From: an uncultured Prevotellaceae bacterium
GTDB taxonomy: Bacteria; Bacteroidota; Bacteroidia; Bacteroidales; Muribaculaceae
Reading direction: 5' to 3'
Assembly: GCA_937904375.1 (NCBI GenBank)
Contig: CALDIG010000194.1
Span: 1-13,177, forward strand
DNA: 13,177 nucleotides
Shown here: one piece after another, positions 7,759 through 13,177 of the stretch
Layout of the letters: every line of letters starts with the position of its first letter
How positions within the stretch are numbered: the stretch's first letter is position 1
Made by a program: the position numbers and the translations under genes
Notes under the pieces: model-generated
Databases searched by the model: none
Told to the model about the DNA's origin: nothing
The model's input: the letters and a program-made list of their open reading frames with translations, nothing else

Positions 7759-7791
7759 CCCAACGCGGACACGGCATGCCGTGTCCCTACA
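7759..7791. repeat. 33-bp palindromic repeat, copy 1
   Basis: Contains the perfect 20-bp palindrome GGACACGGCATGCCGTGTCC (7767-7786), preceded by cccaacgc and followed by ctaca. It matches copy 2 at 8030-8062 with one mismatch. The repeat begins on the base after the TGA stop of the zinc-ribbon gene. The following ccctaca is mirrored by tgtaggg at 7833-7839, which suggests a larger element of about 80 bp. Confidence 0.85.
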
Positions 7792-7843
7792 TGATGCTGG
7801 CAATGGAAAAATCGCGATATTGGCGTTGCCGCTGTAGGGTCAG

Positions 7844-7989
7844 GCTGTTGCAAAACATAAAAAAACAACAGATTTTTCTGAAATATCTGAAATCAAGAAA
7901 AACATAAAATCCTGAAAATAAATTGTGTATAAAATCAGAACATTCAGATAATTCAGTTGTTAATATTGTAGTGGGAGTTTTGCAACAGC
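7844..7989. mobile_element. MITE-like element (146 bp) with 13-bp terminal inverted repeats
   Basis: The ends are gctgttgcaaaac (7844-7856) and its exact reverse complement (7977-7989), enclosing 120 bp of AT-rich non-coding DNA. A subterminal inverted similarity (aacaacaga on the left, tcagttgtt on the right) supports relatedness of the two halves. Ends of the gctgttgcaaaa type are familiar from Bacteroidetes insertion sequences, so this may be a deletion derivative mobilised in trans; this family link is from memory. No clear target-site duplication was found. It could instead be a bidirectional hairpin. Confidence 0.5.
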
Positions 7990-8029
7990 GACACCGTCTC
8001 GTGCGCAAGGTTAATGCGCCGTATCATGG

Positions 8030-8062
8030 CCCAACGCAGACACGGCATGCCGTGTCCCTACA
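8030..8062. repeat. 33-bp palindromic repeat, copy 2
   Basis: Same unit as at 7759-7791 with one base changed (cgcaga instead of cgcgga), so that the perfect palindrome is 18 bp (8039-8056). Same orientation as copy 1. The two copies bracket the MITE-like element. Confidence 0.85.
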
Positions 8063-8167
8063 ATCGCATTTTTGTTTGGTTTTGTTGTCTTTGTTTGATA
8101 ATGGCGACACCGCTGAATAGTTGCCAAAGGTCGTTTTTGTGTTAAGATTTTATAATATGTTGTGTGG

Positions 8168-8192
8168 TTTAGAGCTGTCTAAATATTTTTTT
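8168..8192 (+). terminator. Weak terminator-like hairpin
   Basis: A 6-bp stem TTTAGA/TCTAAA with a GCTG loop (8168-8183), then a run of seven T (8186-8192). It is more than 400 bp past the zinc-ribbon gene, so it may end a longer transcript or an RNA made within this region. The stem is AU-rich, so function is uncertain. Confidence 0.3.
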
Positions 8193-8209
8193 AGTACTTT
8201 TACAAGTTA

Positions 8210-8254
8210 AAACTCAAGTTTCTAAAGTTCTAGAACTTTAAAAACTTGAAGTTT
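8210..8254. repeat. Long near-perfect hairpin/palindrome
   Basis: The centre tAAAGTTCTAGAACTTTa (8223-8240) is a perfect 18-bp palindrome, and the flanks caagttt (8215-8221) and aaacttg (8242-8248) also pair. With one mismatch and one bulged A the stem reaches 8210-8254, about 21 possible pairs. Immediately after it, gtttagagg (8251-8259) can pair with cctctaaac (8321-8329), overlapping the first stem's 3' arm, so the two structures compete. It could be a cruciform-forming site, a dimeric regulator's operator or part of a structured RNA. Confidence 0.6.
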
Positions 8255-8466
8255 AGAGGTTATAGTCTAGTGTTCAGAGAAGAAAATTTTGAAGAATTTT
8301 CAATAATTCATATAGATTGTCCTCTAAACAATAACCACTAAATATTAAACTGTGAGCAAGTTAACAATTTGCGAAACTTGAATTTAAAATTAATAGTTGG
8401 CAGGATTTTTGCATTAAGCATTAAACAAAACCACAATCGTTAGGTCTAAGGTACAAAAATGCGATT

Positions 8467-8510
8467 AAGCGAGAAAACGCTTGAGCTTGCTCAAAGCCTT
8501 GCGAGCGTGA
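8467..8510 (+). repeat. Overlapping short hairpins before the small-TM/PstS/TPR operon
   Basis: AAGCG/CGCTT (arms 8467-8471 and 8478-8482) is followed directly by TGAGC/GCTCA (8482-8486 and 8489-8493), and the gctca arm can alternatively pair with tgagc at 8507-8511. The AT-rich stretch that follows (ttttatttaaa, taagat) is close to that just before the zinc-ribbon gene (6705-6724). It could be a leader structure or a repeat remnant. Confidence 0.35.
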
Positions 8511-8541
8511 GCATTTTATTTAAATTTAAGATATTGAGAAT

Positions 8542-8826
8542 ATGCAGTTCAAGGCATCAACCATGTTTAAGGCAATCAGGATACTCTTCGGAGCGTTTAT
8601 GATATTAGTGTATTTCGGTATGGCTTATCTGCTATTTGTCAATTTTTTTAAATGGAATACAGAGCCGTGGCTCTCGCTGCGATATGTTTTCGCAATAGTT
8701 CTCGTCCTTTATGGCATTTACCGCTGCTACAGGCAGATAAAAGGTAGTGACTATTATCGCCTGAGAGATATGGAGGAAAGGTTTAGCAAATACAATCAAA
8801 CACAGGAAAATCATGAGAATAAATAG
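8542..8826 (+). CDS. Small two-helix membrane protein of unknown function
   Basis: A 94-residue protein with two predicted membrane helices (about 11-35 and 46-66) and a charged C-terminal tail (67-94, with YYRLRDMEERFSKY) that should be cytoplasmic. A second ATG at residue 8 (8563) is a possible alternative start; the first is preceded by AT-rich sequence without a Shine-Dalgarno match. Its end overlaps the start of the PstS-like gene by 14 bp in another frame, which implies translational coupling and makes this a real gene. No family was recognised; it may help to assemble or anchor the lipoprotein or TPR protein encoded next to it. Confidence 0.8.
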   Translation: MQFKASTMFKAIRILFGAFMILVYFGMAYLLFVNFFKWNTEPWLSLRYVFAIVLVLYGIYRCYRQIKGSDYYRLRDMEERFSKYNQTQENHENK

Positions 8827-9787
8827 ATATACATATTGCTTATTGCTTATTGCTGTCATATCTACTACTATAACATCGTGCAGTGGTTGCAGCAAAAAAA
8901 GCGAACAAGAGATAAAACTCTGTAATGTTGTATGTGACGAGTCTTTCAGAGATATTCTTGATGAGGAAATTCAGGTTTTTGAGAGTCGTAATTTCGATGC
9001 AGGAATTTGCGTCTTGCCAAGCTATACAGATGAGTCTTCGGCCATTGATTCTTTGCTTAACAACAAAGTGGATCTTATCATTACTTATAGGGATCTTACA
9101 AATGGTGAGAAATCAACATTAAAAAAACAAAATAGAGGCTCACATTCACTACCTATTGCAGTAGATGCTATTGCTCTCATAGTTAACAAAGGGAACGATG
9201 TGGATAATTTGTCGATGGAAGATATTCAAGACATCATAACAGGTAAAAAAACGAAATGGGGGGAACTAAATTCAATCGTTCAACCAGACAAACCCATAAA
9301 GTTGGTTTTTGACAGAAATGGTTCAGGTGCAGTTCATTATATCAAAGACAAGTTTAATGAAGGCAAAGATTTTAATATAGATGTATATGCTCAAGGCGGT
9401 ACTGAGGCAGTTTTTGACTTGGTGAAGAAAGATAAAACAGCAATTGGCATTGTTGGTGTAAGTTGGATTGCAGATGACATGAAATCGCAAGTTCATTATG
9501 ACGATGGACAGTATTCACAAACAGCCGATCCTGTTGATGAGTTCAAAGTGATTGGTATAAGAGTTAATAAAAACGGAACCCCCACTATCTATAAACCCTA
9601 TCAACAGCATATATACGACGGAGACTATCCTTTGTTCCGTGTCGTTTATGCAATAAATGCGTCTCCGTTGGGTACTGTTGAGAATAAATTCTATGTATTT
9701 ATTACAGGATCTATAGGTCAAAAGATAATGTTGCATACTGGTATCTCTCCATATCGATTAGAAGATAGAGTTATTAACTTAAAATAA
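8813..9787 (+). CDS. PstS-like (phosphate-binding type) lipoprotein
   Basis: A predicted lipoprotein of the PBP-like/PstS substrate-binding fold. The signal sequence (1-22) ends in a lipobox ITSC with Cys23 as the lipidated residue. Family signatures: SLPIAVDAIALIVNKGN (112-128), then LSMEDIQDIITGKKTKWGEL (133-152), matching the usual 'l.iarDaiaviv...lt..ql..if.G...nW' pattern, and RNGSGAVHYIKDKF (168-181), the ligand-loop region; a late segment FYVFITGSIGQKIM (293-306) also fits. Length 324 is typical. No pstCAB permease genes are nearby, so a role in ABC phosphate uptake is unlikely; the usual neighbours of this subfamily in Bacteroidetes are TonB/ExbBD and TPR genes. An aggaaaa sequence just before the ATG may act as a ribosome-binding site, and the start overlaps the preceding gene by 14 bp. 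Confidence 0.88.
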   Translation: MRINRYTYCLLLIAVISTTITSCSGCSKKSEQEIKLCNVVCDESFRDILDEEIQVFESRNFDAGICVLPSYTDESSAIDSLLNNKVDLIITYRDLTNGEKSTLKKQNRGSHSLPIAVDAIALIVNKGNDVDNLSMEDIQDIITGKKTKWGELNSIVQPDKPIKLVFDRNGSGAVHYIKDKFNEGKDFNIDVYAQGGTEAVFDLVKKDKTAIGIVGVSWIADDMKSQVHYDDGQYSQTADPVDEFKVIGIRVNKNGTPTIYKPYQQHIYDGDYPLFRVVYAINASPLGTVENKFYVFITGSIGQKIMLHTGISPYRLEDRVINLK

Positions 9788-9839
9788 GATAATAATCAGT
9801 TTAAAGAAAATAATTAATAACCATTAAATAATTACAGAA

Positions 9840-11477
9840 ATGAAAGCAAAATTTTTATTCGCATCCATGCTTATGGCATGTGCGTCCTTAGTTGCTAACG
9901 CACAAGGTTACAAAGATGGTATCGATTTCTACAAGATTGGGAAACTTGACGACGCTCAAGAGCTTCTTGAAAGAAATCTTAACAATGCCGAGACCAACAA
10001 GGCAGAGGCATACTACTACCTAGGTCAAATCGCATTGCACAAAGGTGATAAGGCAACAGCAAGCTCTTATTTTGACAAGGGCGTTCAAGCAAATGCGGGC
10101 TATGCCTATAACTATGTGGGCAAAGGCACTATCTCCCTTGAGAACAAAAACCTTAAGGAGGCAGAGAATTTCTTTAAGCAAGCAGAGAAATGCACAAAGA
10201 AAGACCCCAAGGTGGCTATAGCTATTGCCAATGCTTATTACAGTGTAGATCCTAACGCTTACGCAAAACAGATTGAGAAAAACTGCAATAACGCTTTCAA
10301 GTGGAATCCAAAAGATCCCGACTACTATATCTTTAAGGGCGATGACTTGGGCATCAAGAAAGAGTGGGGCCAGGCGGCAGGTCAATATGAGCTGGCTTTT
10401 GGTTATGAACCTGCAAATATTGAAAGCCGTGTGAAGTTTGCCAATGTAGATTTCTTCCTTAATGAGGAAAGAGCAGTAGAGGCCCTTGAGGAGCTGCTTA
10501 CCATGGTTCCAAACAGTGCACTTGTTCAACGCGAACTTGCCGAGAAATACTATGGTGCATCATCAATAAAAGGCAATCTGCCTAAAGCTGTGGAACATTA
10601 TGGTGCATACTACAACAATCCAAATCATTTCGCAAAAGATGAGATTCGTTATGCTCAGTTGTTGTGGATGAGCAAGGATTATGACAAGGCTATTGAGGTG
10701 TGCAATGAGATTATCGCTAAGGAAGAAACACAAGCGAATAAATTCTTTGGTTATCGCTTGAAGTTCTATAGTTTCTGTGGTAAGCAAGACTGGGAGAATG
10801 CAGTAAATACTGGCAATGAGTTTTTTGCATTGCCCGAGAATAAGGCGACTCCTTATCTTGAATCTGATTATATGAGATATGCCAATGCGCTGAGAAATGC
10901 AAATAGGGAGGTTGAAGCTGTTTCGGCATTTGAGAAGGCTATAGCTCAATTCCCTGAGAATTCGGACTTTAAAGCACAATTAGCAAGCATCTATAATAAG
11001 AATAAAGATTATGAGAAAGCGGCTCAATTGCGTCAGCAAATTGTTGATGGCGGCGATTATACTGTAAATGACCTCTATCAACTTGGTAATGCTTATTGTC
11101 GAGTTGGCGAGAACACCCAAGACGAAACTGTTAAACAGGATGCCATTGCAAAGGCAAGAGCTGCTATCAAAGAGCTTCTTGATAAAGCACCCGATGATAT
11201 GAGCAACTTGAACCTCGCAGCACGTGCAGAAGTGATGGCAGAGAATAACGAGTACAAAGGTGGCGCTCTTGAGTATTACAAGAAGCTACTTGCCGCAGTA
11301 AACGCTAATAAGGATGACGAGAATGCCACCTATTACTATCAGAATGTTTACCGCTACCTTGCCACTTACTACAAAAACAATGGTCAAATGGATGTAGCGA
11401 AAGATTATTACAGGAAATGGCTTGAGAGTGATCCTACCAATGAGAACCTTCGCAAGTTTGTTGAGAACCTGAAATAA
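9840..11477 (+). CDS. Secreted TPR-repeat protein
   Basis: A 545-residue protein with a classical signal peptide cleaved after ANA-21 (mature start QGYKDG). The rest is a helical-repeat solenoid: TPR-like units are visible at about 25-95 (YKIGKLDDAQELLER, then AYYYLGQIALHKGDKATASSYF), 96-130, 160-200, 270-295 (YAQLLWMSKDYDKAIEVCNEII), 345-400 (with EAVSAFEKAIAQFPEN, and IYNKNKDYEKAAQLRQQI), and 490-540 (LATYYKNNGQMDVAKDYYRKWL). TPR proteins act as protein-binding scaffolds; this one should sit in the periplasm or at the outer membrane. It lies 52 bp after the PstS-like gene in the same operon and is followed by a strong terminator. Codon choice is fairly biased, hinting at good expression. 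Confidence 0.92.
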   Translation: MKAKFLFASMLMACASLVANAQGYKDGIDFYKIGKLDDAQELLERNLNNAETNKAEAYYYLGQIALHKGDKATASSYFDKGVQANAGYAYNYVGKGTISLENKNLKEAENFFKQAEKCTKKDPKVAIAIANAYYSVDPNAYAKQIEKNCNNAFKWNPKDPDYYIFKGDDLGIKKEWGQAAGQYELAFGYEPANIESRVKFANVDFFLNEERAVEALEELLTMVPNSALVQRELAEKYYGASSIKGNLPKAVEHYGAYYNNPNHFAKDEIRYAQLLWMSKDYDKAIEVCNEIIAKEETQANKFFGYRLKFYSFCGKQDWENAVNTGNEFFALPENKATPYLESDYMRYANALRNANREVEAVSAFEKAIAQFPENSDFKAQLASIYNKNKDYEKAAQLRQQIVDGGDYTVNDLYQLGNAYCRVGENTQDETVKQDAIAKARAAIKELLDKAPDDMSNLNLAARAEVMAENNEYKGGALEYYKKLLAAVNANKDDENATYYYQNVYRYLATYYKNNGQMDVAKDYYRKWLESDPTNENLRKFVENLK

Positions 11478-11498
11478 TAAGTATAATAACAATCACTG

Positions 11499-11537
11499 TC
11501 CCGGTGGAGAGAACAAGTTCTCCATCGGGATTTTTTT
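11499..11537 (+). terminator. Intrinsic terminator of the small-TM/PstS/TPR operon
   Basis: A 12-bp stem with one G-T wobble (arms 11499-11510 and 11519-11530, core CCCGGTGGAGA / TCTCCATCGGG), a short loop, then seven T (11531-11537). It begins 22 bp after the TPR stop codon. A textbook rho-independent terminator. Confidence 0.92.
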
Positions 11538-11566
11538 GCTAAAGTGACTGGAAAAGTGTATATTTG
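11535..11566 (+). promoter_or_regulatory. Subtilase gene promoter
   Basis: TTTG at 11535-11538, a 20-bp spacer, then TATATTTG at 11559-11566: a full match to the Bacteroidetes promoter pattern. The -33 element is built into the T tract of the preceding terminator. Transcription would start near 11573, giving a leader of about 37 nt. Confidence 0.75.
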
Positions 11567-11583
11567 CAAACTAAAAGAAAAAA

Positions 11584-11607
11584 CGAATAAACGAATAAAC
11601 GAATAAA
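11584..11607 (+). repeat. Tandem octamer repeat (3 x cgaataaa) in the subtilase leader
   Basis: Three perfect copies of cgaataaa end two bases before the ATG at 11610. The tract occupies the ribosome-binding position, between the predicted transcription start and the start codon. Copy-number change by slippage would alter leader length in steps of 8 nt without touching the protein. Confidence 0.8.
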
Positions 11608-11609
11608 CT

Positions 11610-13025
11610 ATGAAACGCATATTCCTTTATCTCTTGGCATTTGTCGCTATCGATGCGGCAATCGCCGGTGTGCTCACGGCACGGTCGTCACTTGAACTGG
11701 CAAAACGACAGCACAAAACTCGCATAATTCCGGCAAAAGATCAATCACTTGACGATGAGAATGCTATGCTTCGCGTCTTTGTGACAGTTGATGACACAAA
11801 TGCTCTTTCTCGGTTGAGCCAACATGGGGCTACAGTTAACGCCCGGTTCGGCAATGTTGCTACAGTTATGGTGCCGTTGAGCCATGTGGGGGAGTTGGCG
11901 AAGATAAAAGGCGTTAAAGGCCTTGAAATCGAGCGTCGTTACCAGTTGTGTAATAATGTAGCACGTGAGATGTCGCGATTTCCTGCGATGACAATAACCC
12001 AGGATAGCACCCCCCGTTTTGCTTACACCGGTAATGGGGTAGTGGTGGGGATGATTGACGTGGGCGTGGATTTCAACCATATCAATTTCCTTGACAAGGA
12101 CGGCAACAACCGCATCGTGCGCGCCTATCTGCCCGGTGACCATAATGGCACGCCACCCGTAATTGACGGCATGGAACTTCCAGGTAGTGAATACACAACC
12201 CCCGAGCAAATAATGAATCTAACCACCGATGACAGCACCTATATGCACGGTACTCACACCACGGGAACTGCCGCGGGCAGCTATCTTGCCAATGGCTATA
12301 ATGGCGTTGCCACGGGAGCGCAAATTGTGGCATGTGCCATGTCTGAAGACAGCCTTACTGATTTTAATATCGCCAATTCAATAAAGTATATCTTCAATTA
12401 TGCCGACGAGGTGGGTCTGCCCGCGGTCATCAATATGAGCATTGGTAGCCAGGACGGGGCGCACGACGGCAGCTCGGTGCTGTGCCGCCTTTTTGACGAA
12501 GTGTCGGGACCGGGACGAGTGTGTGTGGTGTCGGCGGGCAACGACGGGAATATGCCAATCAGTATCCGCAAAACGATGGGAGATAGCGACTCTCTAGCCA
12601 CTTTCTTGAGCAACTGGTACAGCCGTGAGCCTATGAGAGGGTATTCGAGTATGTGGTCGCGCTCGCCTCAACGCCACACGGTAGATATCGTAATATGGGA
12701 CATCCTTGCCGACACGCTCGTTCATCGCCTTGATGTGCCACGCGAGGCAATGCTCGACAGTGTTTATGTAGTCTCCAGCGAAAGCGACTCGGTGTTTGCA
12801 AAGTATTATTCTGGTGAGTTGTATTTTGTGTGTACTGTAGAGGAGGGAAATGGTAACTTCCACTCGATTGTTGAGACTAATTATAAGTCATTTGAGCGTA
12901 GCCACTACCGCATTGGCATCATAAACAAGGCGCCCCAGGGCGAGACCCTGATGGGATGGAGCGGAGGCATGGTGGTGTATTCCATCTCGTTGAGAGGAAG
13001 TCGATGCGGTTCGAAAGGACCGTGA
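11610..13025 (+). CDS. Secreted subtilisin-like serine protease (S8), 3' end missing
   Basis: An S8 family protease with an N-terminal signal-like segment (about 1-24), a propeptide-like region (about 50-115, RVFVTVDDTNALSRL, then VKGLEIERR) and a subtilase domain from about 135. The catalytic Asp is D150 in VVVGMIDVGVDFNH, the catalytic His is H213 in HGTHTTGTAAG, and the oxyanion-hole Asn is N311 in VVSAGNDG. An inserted beta-rich domain follows (about 325-450), as in Bacteroidetes relatives. The catalytic-Ser motif GTS(M/x)(A/S)xP expected after it is absent: the frame stays open to 13025, but residues after about 455 look like read-through of foreign sequence that is, on the other strand, trxB. 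So the genuine gene stops being visible near 12970. It is either truncated in the genome or cut by a misassembly. Confidence 0.85.
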   Translation: MKRIFLYLLAFVAIDAAIAGVLTARSSLELAKRQHKTRIIPAKDQSLDDENAMLRVFVTVDDTNALSRLSQHGATVNARFGNVATVMVPLSHVGELAKIKGVKGLEIERRYQLCNNVAREMSRFPAMTITQDSTPRFAYTGNGVVVGMIDVGVDFNHINFLDKDGNNRIVRAYLPGDHNGTPPVIDGMELPGSEYTTPEQIMNLTTDDSTYMHGTHTTGTAAGSYLANGYNGVATGAQIVACAMSEDSLTDFNIANSIKYIFNYADEVGLPAVINMSIGSQDGAHDGSSVLCRLFDEVSGPGRVCVVSAGNDGNMPISIRKTMGDSDSLATFLSNWYSREPMRGYSSMWSRSPQRHTVDIVIWDILADTLVHRLDVPREAMLDSVYVVSSESDSVFAKYYSGELYFVCTVEEGNGNFHSIVETNYKSFERSHYRIGIINKAPQGETLMGWSGGMVVYSISLRGSRCGSKGP

Positions 13026-13030
13026 GATCG
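12965..13030. other. Junction between truncated subtilase and truncated trxB
   Basis: Left of about 12970 the plus strand encodes subtilase; right of about 13025 the minus strand encodes the TrxB C-terminus. Neither gene reaches its proper end: subtilase lacks its Ser motif, and the trxB frame has no stop at the usual place but runs on to 12905 through antisense subtilase sequence. There is no intergenic spacer, terminator or insertion sequence between them. The exact breakpoint cannot be fixed by eye. Confidence 0.65.
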
Positions 13031-13177
13031 GAGAAGATCTGCGGCATCAAGTGCAGCTTTGCAGCCAGAGCCTGCTGCTACAATTGCTTGTCGATAAGTA
13101 CGATCCATAACATCGCCACACGCAAAAACGCCCGGCACATTAGTACGCGACGAGTTTGGTTCGGTTATTATATAGCC
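13025..13177 (-). CDS. trxB: Thioredoxin reductase, C-terminal fragment
   Basis: TrxB transfers electrons from NADPH through FAD and a CxxC pair to thioredoxin. Only the last about 50 residues are in the window: GYIITEPNSSRTNVPG, then VFACGDVMDRTYRQAI, VAAGSGCKAALDA and DLLRS. The GVFACGDV...YRQA..AAG.GC.AALDA block is the FAD-binding C-terminal signature of the family. The 5' part, with the NADPH site and CxxC, lies beyond the right edge. No stop codon follows the normal C-terminus; the frame continues to 12905 over the subtilase coding strand, so the real end is lost at the junction. Confidence 0.85.

Larger units (their letters stand above)
7759..8541. other. 783-bp non-coding, repeat-rich intergenic region
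   Basis: There is no convincing gene here on either strand. It contains, in order, a 33-bp palindromic repeat, a 146-bp MITE-like element, a second copy of the 33-bp repeat, a short hairpin with a T run, a long hairpin with an 18-bp perfect core, an enclosing 9-bp stem, and a hairpin-rich leader before the next gene. It separates the ton/zinc-ribbon block from the small-TM/PstS/TPR operon. The only promoter-like match before 8542 is weak: GATTTTTG at 8404-8411, one base off the -7 consensus. Confidence 0.7.

Noticed and set aside
7923..8120. 65-codon plus-strand open frame in the repeat region
   Set aside because: Runs across the MITE-like end and the 33-bp palindrome; its translation is just the repeat read through, with no family match.
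7759..8541. Possible CRISPR array
   Set aside because: Only two copies of the 33-bp repeat, about 240 bp apart, with palindromic core and no regular spacers or cas genes.
8813..9787. Classical phosphate-uptake PstS of a pst operon
   Set aside because: No pstC, pstA, pstB or phoU nearby; the neighbours are a TPR protein and the TonB cluster, so only the fold is claimed.
10020..10529. 169-codon open frame on the minus strand inside the TPR gene
   Set aside because: Shadow of the TPR coding strand; no recognisable domain and no sensible neighbour.
11745..12209. 154-codon minus-strand open frame inside the subtilase gene
   Set aside because: Antisense to a region with the catalytic Asp motif on the plus strand; the product shows no known motif.
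13026..13038. Sequence resembling a sequencing adapter (agatcgga...) at the subtilase/trxB junction
   Set aside because: Only the first eight bases agree with the common adapter, and the bases are fully explained as trxB codons for DLLRS.

Overview
The window looks like chromosomal DNA from a member of the Bacteroidales, probably a gut lineage. It carries Na+-NQR genes of Bacteroidetes type and a TonB/ExbB/ExbD/ExbD cluster next to a PstS-like lipoprotein gene and a TPR gene. Leaders are AT-rich and mostly lack Shine-Dalgarno sequences, and several promoters fit the Bacteroidetes pattern TTTG-N20-TAnnTTTG. The genus cannot be fixed from sequence alone.

Layout. (1) 1-2452, minus strand: the start of an nqrABCDEF operon, with complete nqrA and an nqrB cut by the window edge, for sodium-pumping NADH:quinone oxidoreductase. 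(2) 2453-2939: a divergent AT-rich promoter region with a long leader for exbB. (3) 2940-6291, plus strand: exbB, exbD, exbD, tonB, a complete energy-transducing motor for TonB-dependent outer-membrane transport. ExbB has an unusual proline-rich N-terminal tail. A hairpin terminator follows tonB. (4) 6292-8541: two repeat-rich non-coding stretches flank a gene for a membrane-anchored zinc-ribbon/repeat/NTF2-like protein of unknown function. The second stretch (7759-8541) holds two copies of a 33-bp palindromic repeat, a 146-bp MITE-like element with 13-bp terminal inverted repeats, and a series of long hairpins. (5) 8542-11477: a tight operon of a two-TM small protein, a PstS-like phosphate-binding-type lipoprotein and a secreted TPR protein, closed by a strong intrinsic terminator. 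(6) 11610 to about 12970: a secreted subtilisin-like protease with its own promoter and a tandem octamer repeat in its leader. (7) About 12970-13177: an abrupt tail-to-tail junction with the 3' part of a thioredoxin reductase gene on the opposite strand.

How the genes fit together. NQR builds an ion gradient, and ExbB/ExbD use an ion gradient to drive TonB. The PstS-like and TPR proteins are, from general knowledge of Bacteroidetes genomes, frequent neighbours of such TonB clusters and may be accessory envelope components, but their role is not established. The most notable points are the truncated subtilase/trxB junction (possible assembly chimera), the ExbB proline-rich tail, the repeat and hairpin region 7759-8541, and the conserved but unexplained TonB-PstS-TPR neighbourhood.
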